64,000 nt of DNA, taken from contig NZ_LN884299.1 of assembly GCF_001403875.1 (NCBI RefSeq), positions 2,790,117 to 2,854,116 on the forward strand, in the 5' to 3' direction. This document shows positions 1 through 7,562 of this stretch, in pieces. Both the position numbers and the translations under genes were made by a program. The stretch is from Paenibacillus ihumii. GTDB taxonomy: Bacteria; Bacillota; Bacilli; Paenibacillales; Paenibacillaceae. Below the pieces are notes generated by a model. It did no database searches. It worked only from the letters and a program-made list of their open reading frames with translations, and had not been told where the DNA came from. Position 1 is the stretch's first letter, and every line of letters begins with the position of its first letter.

Positions 1-1
1 T

Positions 2-3000
2 GTCTTGAAGTGGGATGCTGCCGAATCAGCAGAAATCTACAAGGTATACCGCAAGCTGGCTTCGGAGCCCGAATCCGCCTATAACATGATCGGAACCTCT
101 ACCCTTCCATCCATTACAATTACCGGGATGCTGGAGGGGACAGCCTATACTGTTCGTGTAACCGCCGTTAACGGCCGGGGAGAATCCGAGCCTTCGGATG
201 AAATCCGCATAGGCACGAAATCCGCCCAATACAAATACGATTTCGGCCCAGTAGGAGCGCCGGTTGCCGAAGGCTATACAGAGGTAACCCGCCAAACGCT
301 GTATACGCCGCAGCTCGGCTACGGCTTGACCTCAAGCGAAGGCATGGACGACCGGGATCGCGGCAATGCAGCAGATGATCTGCGCCGGGATTTCGTGATT
401 TATTTTGGCGGAAGCTATGAATTCAAGGTCGATCTCCCGAACGGCTCGTACTCCGTCAAGACTTATACAGGCGATTGGATCGGCTCTACGAGAACCAACA
501 TCAGTATCGAAGGCAAAGATTACGGCACAGTCTCCTCCGGCAAAGAGAATATCGCCGAGAAGGTATTTAATCAGATCGCGGTTACCGACGGACAGATGAA
601 TCTGGTCTTCAGCGGACAAACGGCGCATCTCAACGGCCTGGAGATCACGCCGATCCTGCTTGCGCCGGATTCGCTGCAATTGGATGAGCTGGAGCTGGCA
701 AGCGATCCGGCAGTGGCGAAGCTATCCTGGAAGCCAAGCGCTGCGGATGCCGCCAAATACCGAGTGTACCGCCAAACGGAAGGCGCGGCCCATCCCGAAC
801 TGCTCGGAGAGACGACTGATACATTCTTTGCCGATACAGCGGCGGATGTAGGCCTCAGCTATGTTTACAGTGTAACCTCGATCGACCACGGCGGATTTGA
901 ATCCGTTCCCTCGAACGGACTAGCCGTCACCATGATCGATCCTAGTCAGCCTCTCGCTCCAGTGCCGACGTCGCTAGTCGTTCAAGCCATCCAGAAGAAC
1001 GATGTTACGCTCGCCTGGGATGATGTGGAGGGAGCTCGGTTCTACAACGTATATCGGGCTGCCAAGGAGGACGGCGAATATACGCTAATTGGCAAAACCA
1101 AGACAGCAGCTTATACAGACACGGCCGTGCTGACGACAATCCCTTATTATTATCGGGTCGCCTCGGTCAATGCAGGCGGAATCTCCGAGCTGTCGGACGT
1201 GCTGAAGACCGAGGCGGTGACGACACTATACCGAGAGATGGAATATTTGGATCGGGCCCCTGTCGCGGTTAAGACGAAGGTCGGCAACTACATCGGCTGG
1301 AGAATGCTCGGCCTGGATCCGGACGATATCGCCTTCAATATTTATCGGGACGGGATTAAAGTGAACCATAAGCCAATTGCGGACAGCACCAATTTCGTGG
1401 ATAAGAAAGGGAAAGAGCATTCGGTATACAAAATAACGACGGTCATCGGCGGCAAGGAACAGGAAGCCAGCCGCGAGTTCGGCGTGTGGCAGCAGCAGTA
1501 TCTGCCGATCCCGCTTCAAAAGCCGGCGGATGCCTATACCAAGGACGGCCAGCCTTATACGTATACAGCAAATGATGCCAGCGTCGGCGATTTGGACGGG
1601 GACGGTGAATACGAAATCGTGCTGATGTGGTCGCCATCCAATGCCAAGGATAATTCGCAGAGCGGCTACACCGGAATCGTCTATTTGGACGCGTATAAGC
1701 TAGACGGAACGCAGCTGTGGCGCATTAATCTAGGCCCTAACATCCGGGCCGGAGCGCACTATTCCCCATTCCTGGTCTATGATCTGGATGGTGACGGCAA
1801 AGCTGAGGTCGTGCTGAAGACGGCGGACGGAACCATCGACGGCCAAGGGAAGGCGATCGGCGATGCCTCTAAAGACCACCGGAACAGCTCAGGTTACGTA
1901 CTGCTCGGCGACGAATTCCTCACTGTATTCGACGGCGAGACCGGCGCAGAATTATCTACGGTCGACTATGACCCGCCGCGCGGGGATGTTGGTTCATGGG
2001 GCGATACCTATGGCAACCGGGTAGACCGTTACCTGGCCGCTGTCGCTTATCTGGACGGAGAGCATCCCAGCGTTATTTTCAGCCGCGGCTACTACACACG
2101 CACTGTTCTGGTCGCCTACAGCTTCAAGGACGGCCAACTAACAAAGCAATGGCGGTTCGATACGAATGATGAAGGTAACGAGAACTATGCCGGCCAGGGC
2201 AACCATAATCTGTCTGTCGGCGATGTAGATCATGACGGCAAGGATGAAATCATCTTCGGCGCCATTACCATTGATGACGATGGCAAAATACTGTACACCA
2301 CAGACCTTGGGCATGGGGATGCCCTCCACTTTGGCGATCTCGACCCGACTCGCCCCGGCCTGGAGGTATTCGGCGTGCATGAGCATACGGGCGCCAAATA
2401 CGGGCTGGAGATGCATGATGCGGCTACCGGTGAGATCCTGTGGGGCGTATTTACGGGCAAGGATACCGGCCGCGGCATGACGGCCGACATCGACCCGAAT
2501 TACCCGGGCGAAGAAGCGTGGGCGTCAACCATTACAAATGAGGAGCATATTCCGATCACGGGGCTCTACAGCGCGCGGGGCGAGTTCATCAGCGAACAGA
2601 TTCCGTCCTCCGCCAACTTCGGGATCTGGTGGGACGGCGACCTGCTGCGCGAGCTGCTCGACCACAAATGGGACAGCGAGACCAAAACAGGTACAGGCAC
2701 GATCGACAAATGGGATTACAAGAACAAAACAACCATCAACCTGCTGACTGCCGAAGGCACCTTATCGAACAACTATACTAAGGGAAATCCGGCTCTGCAG
2801 GCCGATCTGTTCGGCGACTGGCGCGAAGAGGTCATCTGGCGCTCCGAGGACAGCACAGAGCTGCGCGTCTACACCACCGTGGATCCAACGGAGCACAAGC
2901 TTCGCACCTTGATGCACGATCCGGTCTATCGCCTCGGAATCGCCTGGCAGAACGTCGGCTACAACCAGCCGCCGCATCCGAGCTTCTTCCTTGGAGTTGG

Positions 3001-3652
3001 CATGGAGCAGCCTAAGGCTCCGTTAATAAGCTATGTAGGCGCACCAAATGAACCGGAAGAGCCGGTTAAGGCGACCGGGGCTCCGGGCAAGCCGGTATTA
3101 ACCGATAATCATGGATATAATACTGGCCTGCTGGACGGAAACTATACCATTACGATGAATATGTGGTGGGGCAATAATGGCAGTGAATACAAGCTTTACG
3201 AGAACGGGCAGCTGATTGGCACACAGAAGCTGACTGACAATTCCCCTTCCTACCAGACAGCTTCAACGGAAATTGCGGGCCGGCCGAACGGCACCTATAT
3301 CTACACCTGCGAGCTTATCAACCCGTTCGGTACGACTCAATGTGAAGCCAGGACCGTGACGGTGAAGCATGCAGTGCCAGCCAAGCCGGTGCTGTCGGAC
3401 GACAATTGGGATGGCGATGGCAGCTACGAGCTGACCATGAATCTGTGGTGGGGCACGAACGCCACGGTCTACCGTCTTTATGAGGACGGCGTTCTGATCG
3501 ACACCCAGAACCTGGCCGCTTCTACTCCACACGCCCAGTCGGCGGTGACCAGAATCGAAGGCAAAGCCGCCGGGGTGTATAAATACCAGGTGGAGCTGGA
3601 GAATAGCAGCGGAATTACGAGGAGCGATATTCTAACCGTTACCGTAAAATAA
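2..3652 (+). CDS. Rhamnogalacturonan lyase, PL11 (YesW/YesX family), multidomain; 5' end outside window
   Basis: This enzyme should cleave the rhamnose-galacturonate backbone of pectin rhamnogalacturonan I by beta-elimination, outside the cell. The visible 1216 residues start inside a fibronectin-III-like repeat (about 1-70). A CBM-like beta-sandwich beginning YKYDFGPVG (about 75-215) and two more FN3 repeats (about 220-405) follow. The PL11 catalytic beta-propeller runs from about 410 to 1010, opening with REMEYLDRAPVAVK and showing calcium-type blades DLDGDGEYEIV, DLDGDGKAEVV and DVDHDGKDEII. Two C-terminal Ig/FN3-like repeats (about 1035-1215) share MNxWWGxNxxxYxLYExG. The frame is open to the window edge, so the true start and signal peptide lie upstream. 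The family assignment is strong; the roles of the accessory domains are inferred. A strong terminator follows. Confidence 0.93.
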   Translation, partial: VLKWDAAESAEIYKVYRKLASEPESAYNMIGTSTLPSITITGMLEGTAYTVRVTAVNGRGESEPSDEIRIGTKSAQYKYDFGPVGAPVAEGYTEVTRQTLYTPQLGYGLTSSEGMDDRDRGNAADDLRRDFVIYFGGSYEFKVDLPNGSYSVKTYTGDWIGSTRTNISIEGKDYGTVSSGKENIAEKVFNQIAVTDGQMNLVFSGQTAHLNGLEITPILLAPDSLQLDELELASDPAVAKLSWKPSAADAAKYRVYRQTEGAAHPELLGETTDTFFADTAADVGLSYVYSVTSIDHGGFESVPSNGLAVTMIDPSQPLAPVPTSLVVQAIQKNDVTLAWDDVEGARFYNVYRAAKEDGEYTLIGKTKTAAYTDTAVLTTIPYYYRVASVNAGGISELSDVLKTEAVTTLYREMEYLDRAPVAVKTKVGNYIGWRMLGLDPDDIAFNIYRDGIKVNHKPIADSTNFVDKKGKEHSVYKITTVIGGKEQEASREFGVWQQQYLPIPLQKPADAYTKDGQPYTYTANDASVGDLDGDGEYEIVLMWSPSNAKDNSQSGYTGIVYLDAYKLDGTQLWRINLGPNIRAGAHYSPFLVYDLDGDGKAEVVLKTADGTIDGQGKAIGDASKDHRNSSGYVLLGDEFLTVFDGETGAELSTVDYDPPRGDVGSWGDTYGNRVDRYLAAVAYLDGEHPSVIFSRGYYTRTVLVAYSFKDGQLTKQWRFDTNDEGNENYAGQGNHNLSVGDVDHDGKDEIIFGAITIDDDGKILYTTDLGHGDALHFGDLDPTRPGLEVFGVHEHTGAKYGLEMHDAATGEILWGVFTGKDTGRGMTADIDPNYPGEEAWASTITNEEHIPITGLYSARGEFISEQIPSSANFGIWWDGDLLRELLDHKWDSETKTGTGTIDKWDYKNKTTINLLTAEGTLSNNYTKGNPALQADLFGDWREEVIWRSEDSTELRVYTTVDPTEHKLRTLMHDPVYRLGIAWQNVGYNQPPHPSFFLGVGMEQPKAPLISYVGAPNEPEEPVKATGAPGKPVLTDNHGYNTGLLDGNYTITMNMWWGNNGSEYKLYENGQLIGTQKLTDNSPSYQTASTEIAGRPNGTYIYTCELINPFGTTQCEARTVTVKHAVPAKPVLSDDNWDGDGSYELTMNLWWGTNATVYRLYEDGVLIDTQNLAASTPHAQSAVTRIEGKAAGVYKYQVELENSSGITRSDILTVTVK

Positions 3653-3721
3653 AGCTGCCAATCTTCTCCCCCGTGAAGCCGAACGGTATCAAGGATAAAG
3701 ATCCTTTACGGCATAAGAAGC

Positions 3722-3765
3722 AAAGGCCGGCCTGAATCCTTTCGATTCCGGCCGGCCTTTTTATT
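3722..3765 (+). terminator. Intrinsic terminator after the PL11 lyase
   Basis: A long GC-rich stem (AAAGGCCGGCC pairing with GGCCGGCCTTT, with an inner GAAT/ATTC pair) is followed by TTTTTATT. It lies 70 bases past the lyase stop codon. Confidence 0.9.
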
Positions 3766-3876
3766 AGGCATGAGCATAATAAACACACCAGTAAATCTAA
3801 ATATAATTAAGGTTGACAGGAGATCATAATCGTACGAATATAATAAATCTAAACGAAATTTTTGGCAGGTGCATTT

Positions 3877-4995
3877 ATGCTTCAATCTTATCTGTTTCCG
3901 ATCAAGTACGCTTTTTTCGCATTTCCTATTGCTGCATTCTTATTTACGCTGCCGTTTCTGATTGTGCAGTATCGCAAGTATGGCTACATCAACAAATTCA
4001 GAGGATTCATTTTATATTTATTTTTGCTGTATTTAATGAACGCCTATTTTCTCGTGATCTTGCCGTTTCCTGCCTCCAGGGATAACCTCCCCATGGCATC
4101 GGGAGGGCTGCAGCTGGTTCCGTTTAATTTCATCAATGACATTCTGAAGGAAACGTCCATCGTCATAAATAATCCGGCGACCTACCTGCATTTGCTCAAA
4201 GAGCGGGCTGTTCTTCAGGTTCTGTTCAATATTCTGTTGACCGTGCCCTTCGGCATGGTGCTCCGCTATTATTATCGTCTTGGATGGCTGCGCTGTATTG
4301 TGTTCACCTTCCTGCTCTCATTGTTCTTCGAGCTGACACAGTTAACAGGCTTATACGGCATTTACAGACATCCCTATCGGGTATTTGACGTTGACGATCT
4401 GTTAATGAATACACTAGGAGGCATCATCGGGGTACTCCTTGCCGACTGGACCTCGAGCCTGCTGCCAAAGGTCGACCGTCTGGACGCTCATGTAGATCCT
4501 GCAGCCAAACGCGTTACTTATGTCAGACGAGGGGTAGCGTATCTGATGGACTTTTGTCTATGGTCTCTCCTTCAGATCCTATTGGATGCATTCCGTTTGC
4601 CGTTTTCATTCCTGCTCTCATCAGGGATCTATTTCATGCTCATTCCTTATTTAACAGGCGGATTTACCTTTGGCAAATGGGTGGTAAGAATCCGGTTAAC
4701 ACGGATGGGGACAAACTCCAAAATTTCTTTGCCGTCCCTAATCGTACGTTATGGTATTCTGTACTGGCTGATCTTCGGAATGAACCAAATCACCTCTAAC
4801 ATAGATGAGTATATTTCTCAGCCCGTCAGCGCATTTGTGATATTGATGATATTTGCCGTTAATGTGGCCTTTTTTATTCATGTTGTCATTTATGCCATCC
4901 GCCGGGAACCACAGCTTTTCTATGAGAAAATCAGCAATACCAAGCATGTCGTAGCCTGGGACTCCAAGGCAGATAAAGCTGCTCAGAGCAACTGA
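3877..4995 (+). CDS. VanZ-RDD fusion membrane protein
   Basis: This is a 372-aa polytopic membrane protein. The N-terminal half (about residues 35-165) has the VanZ pattern: hydrophobic helices, VLPFPAS, an FNFINDI segment, and FFELTQLTGLYG with DVDDLLMNTLGG. The C-terminal half (about 200-330) is an RDD domain opening RGVAYLMDFC and containing GKWVVRIRLTR. VanZ-like proteins are associated with low-level teicoplanin or lipopeptide resistance; RDD is often linked to transport. No function is proven for the fusion. ATG 3877 is chosen because GGCAGGTG sits just upstream; an in-frame TTG at 3862 has no better site. A TTGACA (3813) and a TATAAT (3839) precede it but are 20 bases apart, which is long for a promoter. 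It appears to be a single-gene unit. Confidence 0.85.
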   Translation: MLQSYLFPIKYAFFAFPIAAFLFTLPFLIVQYRKYGYINKFRGFILYLFLLYLMNAYFLVILPFPASRDNLPMASGGLQLVPFNFINDILKETSIVINNPATYLHLLKERAVLQVLFNILLTVPFGMVLRYYYRLGWLRCIVFTFLLSLFFELTQLTGLYGIYRHPYRVFDVDDLLMNTLGGIIGVLLADWTSSLLPKVDRLDAHVDPAAKRVTYVRRGVAYLMDFCLWSLLQILLDAFRLPFSFLLSSGIYFMLIPYLTGGFTFGKWVVRIRLTRMGTNSKISLPSLIVRYGILYWLIFGMNQITSNIDEYISQPVSAFVILMIFAVNVAFFIHVVIYAIRREPQLFYEKISNTKHVVAWDSKADKAAQSN

Positions 4996-4998
4996 ATC

Positions 4999-5034
4999 GG
5001 TACGGTAGAACGTTTCACGACCTGCCGTACCCTT
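4999..5034 (+). terminator. Possible weak terminator after the VanZ-RDD gene
   Basis: GGTACGG (4999-5005) pairs with CCGTACC (5025-5031), followed by CTTTA. The T-run is short and the loop large, so this is a modest candidate. Confidence 0.35.
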
Positions 5035-5122
5035 TAATCCTGGTCTCCGGCTGCCGGGTCACTGGACGGTGATTAAATTATTTATCATCGGATAATCTCC
5101 TGGCGGCTCAGAATCTTCAGTT

Positions 5123-5515
5123 TTAATATCTAGGATAAAAACCGATAACCTTCATCGTGTTAGGGTTGATGATTGGTACAATAGGACCGAGAAGGCCGTC
5201 TTGTTCCGTATGAAATGTTACTGCGAGCAGTGTGGAATTGTCATTCAGAAGCTGCTCCAATTGCTTCCTCTGTTCATCATCTATCGGGACAATTGATCTA
5301 TCCTTCGAATCAATAAGCTCTACTCTTGCCTCTTCCCATGGAGTCGTAATCGTCCCATATCGGTTGTTCTCTACACTCTTCCATGCGATCTCCCTGACCT
5401 CATGCAGATTTAAATTGGATATTCCATTCGATTTACTGCCCATGAATATCGAAAGGCTAAAGACTAGCACTACTATTAAACCTATGCCAAACGTTCCGAG
5501 CCATATTTTTCTCAT
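5123..5515 (-). CDS. Small membrane-anchored or secreted protein of unknown function
   Basis: This 130-aa protein has a basic start (MRKIW) and one hydrophobic helix (about residues 6-26), typical of an N-terminal anchor or uncleaved signal. The rest is hydrophilic, with a conserved-looking C-terminus VGFYPRY-like (KVIGFYPRY). There is no Cys after the helix, so it is not a lipoprotein. The family is not recognised. The gene lies just downstream of the GNAT gene on the same strand, with a 51-base gap. An extracytoplasmic location is inferred from the single helix; no role can be assigned. Confidence 0.65.
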   Translation of the reverse strand: MRKIWLGTFGIGLIVVLVFSLSIFMGSKSNGISNLNLHEVREIAWKSVENNRYGTITTPWEEARVELIDSKDRSIVPIDDEQRKQLEQLLNDNSTLLAVTFHTEQDGLLGPIVPIINPNTMKVIGFYPRY

Positions 5516-5566
5516 CGCAATTCATCCTTATAAGAATAATAGCTATGAGCGATAATGGGCCACCGC

Positions 5567-6058
5567 TCACAGATCCAGGCTATAGATCCTTGTATATTGC
5601 CCATCCCCTTTAGGAGCAAGCTCTTTGTACGCCCAGCCGAATCTCTCATAATACCCCACGTGATCCGTTAATAAATATAAGTGCGGATATCCTAATTTTC
5701 GGGCTTCATCAATGGCATGGGCCTGCAGCCTTTCCCCGACCCCCATCCTCCTCTTCGCTTCCGCAACATACAAGCTAGCAACCCAGGGATACAGATCCTG
5801 CCTGCATTTTAAATCATTCATCCACAGCGATACCGTACCGATGGGCTCATCATCCGCTATAGCCACAAAGGTCATGGGAATCCGGTCTGTTTGGGTATTA
5901 TGCTGCACCGCGTATCTGATGTATTCAAAGGCCGAGCCACTTCCCCATTCCTGCCATAACCACCGGCTGACGTTATCAAGGCAGTCCTCTCGATCAGCCA
6001 GATTGACAATCCTGATGTCCATACAAGATGAATTATCGCTCCTCATATAAATTGACAC
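5567..6058 (-). CDS. GNAT family N-acetyltransferase
   Basis: This 163-aa protein has the GNAT fold: a beta-strand acceptor half with EPIGTVSLWMND, then VASLYVAEAKRRMGVGERL as the acetyl-CoA pyrophosphate loop (pattern RxxGxG/A; here RRMGVG), and a C-terminal YYERFGWAY strand-helix. The substrate is unknown. The family acetylates amines such as aminoglycosides, polyamines or amino acids. The GTG at 6058 has AGAGG five bases upstream and is preferred; later ATGs (MRSDN, MDIRI) lack well-spaced sites. The gene is one of five complete GNAT-type genes in the window. Confidence 0.85.
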   Translation of the reverse strand: MSIYMRSDNSSCMDIRIVNLADREDCLDNVSRWLWQEWGSGSAFEYIRYAVQHNTQTDRIPMTFVAIADDEPIGTVSLWMNDLKCRQDLYPWVASLYVAEAKRRMGVGERLQAHAIDEARKLGYPHLYLLTDHVGYYERFGWAYKELAPKGDGQYTRIYSLDL

Positions 6059-6201
6059 TGCATCCTCTCCATCAACTCAGCTTATAAACTAAATCAACTA
6101 AGATCTTAAATAATATTCGTTCTTTCATGAACGAATCCCTTTGGAATGGAGCGCTCTCTAACCAAAATCATGCCATAAAATCCAGCGGGATCTCCACCTC
6201 T

Positions 6202-6732
6202 TTATGTAATACGGGCTTGGCCGTTCAATTCTATCTCGGTCAGATACTTCTCTACTTCCCCTGTTGTTCTAAAAATGATGACCTGCTTCTGTCCTTGGAC
6301 TTGTTCCAGCGACTCTAATATTCTGCCTCTGCTTCTCGTTCTGAAGTTCCAAATCCATCTCAAAAACTCCAGATCAAGCTTCTCCTTGCAGCCCGGTGCC
6401 ATATCCTCTCTCGTTCGTCCGTGATTGATAATCCTGCGTTTAATAGCTCTATAAATGCATAACAGACGCGGAAAATCAAAAAAAATGACCACATCTGCAT
6501 CCACAAGCCGTTTGTTTAATGTTCTGGAGTAATTTCCATCCATAATGTAGGAATCATGGCTTAGCAATTCATCCACCGTACGATCCCACTCCTCTTCGGA
6601 AGCCGCGATCCAGCCCGGCTTCCAATAGAACGAATCAAGATGAATTACCGAGAGCCCGGTTATATGCCCGAGGCGTGAAGAAAAAGTCGATTTTCCCGAA
6701 CCCGCGCAACCCAATACAAGCACTTTTTTCAT
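6202..6732 (-). CDS. P-loop NTPase, adenylate-kinase-like (FlaR/topology modulation type)
   Basis: This 176-aa cytoplasmic P-loop protein has Walker A GCAGSGKST at residues 8-16. IHLDSFYWKPGW follows, which is the signature of the FlaR-like nucleoside/shikimate kinase-like group. DADVVIFFDFPR serves as Walker B, and an Arg-rich lid covers the region around RRIINHGRTRED. Family members are annotated as DNA topology modulation proteins or uncharacterised kinases, and the substrate is not established. The gene follows the hairpin leader at 6763-6832 directly; the hairpin ends about 30 bases before the ATG and the RBS (AGGAGG) lies between them. It is probably regulated through that leader. Confidence 0.82.
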   Translation of the reverse strand: MKKVLVLGCAGSGKSTFSSRLGHITGLSVIHLDSFYWKPGWIAASEEEWDRTVDELLSHDSYIMDGNYSRTLNKRLVDADVVIFFDFPRLLCIYRAIKRRIINHGRTREDMAPGCKEKLDLEFLRWIWNFRTRSRGRILESLEQVQGQKQVIIFRTTGEVEKYLTEIELNGQARIT

Positions 6733-6762
6733 AAAAGAACGCCTCCTGTTTGAAAAAATAAA

Positions 6763-6832
6763 AAGCCCCAGCTTAGATAAGCTCTTATCTCAAGCTGGAG
6801 CAAGGTTCGCCGGAGCTTCATCCACAATTATT
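6763..6832 (-). promoter_or_regulatory. Hairpin leader element, copy A
   Basis: On the minus strand AATAAT (6827-6832) is followed by TGTGGATGAAGCTC and then a terminator-grade stem (6765-6801). Its core pairs CCAGCTT with AAGCTGG around a GAGCTT loop and is followed by TTTTTATTTTTT. The conserved AAGCTC upstream is fully complementary to GAGCTT in the loop. A possible 11-codon leader peptide (6825-6790, GTG start, sequence VDEAPANLAPA) stops inside the stem. The element sits directly before the RBS of the P-loop NTPase gene. It has the most terminator-like T-run of the four copies. Confidence 0.6.
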
Positions 6833-6970
6833 CACCCCGGGTTCGTTTGGGGTAGCAGCCTCCCGCTTTTTAATTCGCCTCCCACCACTTCCATTTTCCA
6901 TAATTATACACACTTTGGCGAATAAGGCATAGGCCGTTGCTTTTATTAAAAGGATGCGATTTGGGGTGAC

Positions 6971-7459
6971 TTACATGGAATAGTGCATAACTATGAATTC
7001 GACATCCTCATGACCGACTGGGCTTATAAACGACTGCCCTCTCTTAAATCCAACGCGCTCGTAAACTTTGATCGCCCGTTCATTAAACTTAGCAACCACT
7101 AACTGGATTCCGAAAGGCCCGAATCGTTCTCTAACAAAACATAAACTGCTCGTTAGAAAATGCACCCCTCTGCCCTTCCCTGTCCACTGAGGCTTTAATC
7201 CCAAGCCTAAATCCAAGCAACCGCGGTTATAAATATTTATGCTGTACCCTCCTGGCACACGTGCAGAATGCCCCGTGCAAATAAAGCCAACAAGCTCTTC
7301 ATGTTCATCCAGAACGGAATAATAGTCGCCGTTCATCAATTCGGATAAGCATTCCGGACTTCCATCCAAATTATAGAACGAGTATTGACCTTCATATTTC
7401 CAGCTGGCAATTAACGAAGCGTACTCCCCGGTCATTGGCAAATACTGATACGATGACAT
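6971..7459 (-). CDS. GNAT family N-acetyltransferase
   Basis: This 162-aa cytoplasmic enzyme is of the GNAT type. It begins MSSYQYLPMTGEYAS and has a central acceptor strand GFICTGHSARVPG. LGLGLKPQWTGKGRGVHFL is the acetyl-CoA loop (Q-x-x-G-x-G), and AIKVYERVGFKRG is the C-terminal helix-strand typical of the family. The closest recognisable type is the RimJ/RimL-like group, but the acceptor is unknown. It is transcribed on the minus strand and lies between the helicase gene (start side of the next unit) and leader copy A. A TTTTTT tract (7480) and no clear promoter lie upstream. Confidence 0.85.
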   Translation of the reverse strand: MSSYQYLPMTGEYASLIASWKYEGQYSFYNLDGSPECLSELMNGDYYSVLDEHEELVGFICTGHSARVPGGYSINIYNRGCLDLGLGLKPQWTGKGRGVHFLTSSLCFVRERFGPFGIQLVVAKFNERAIKVYERVGFKRGQSFISPVGHEDVEFIVMHYSM

Positions 7460-7562
7460 GATCCATTTGCTCCTAACGTTTTTTTAATCGGCAGTGGATT
7501 CTCGGCCGGCAAGGACCTAAGGTTCCACTGTGAGCCAATCTGCGCCTTCTGCAGGACGAGTA

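Noticed and set aside
3813..3844. TTGACA and TATAAT before the VanZ-RDD gene
   Set aside because: The spacing is 20 bases, too long for a confident sigma-A promoter.
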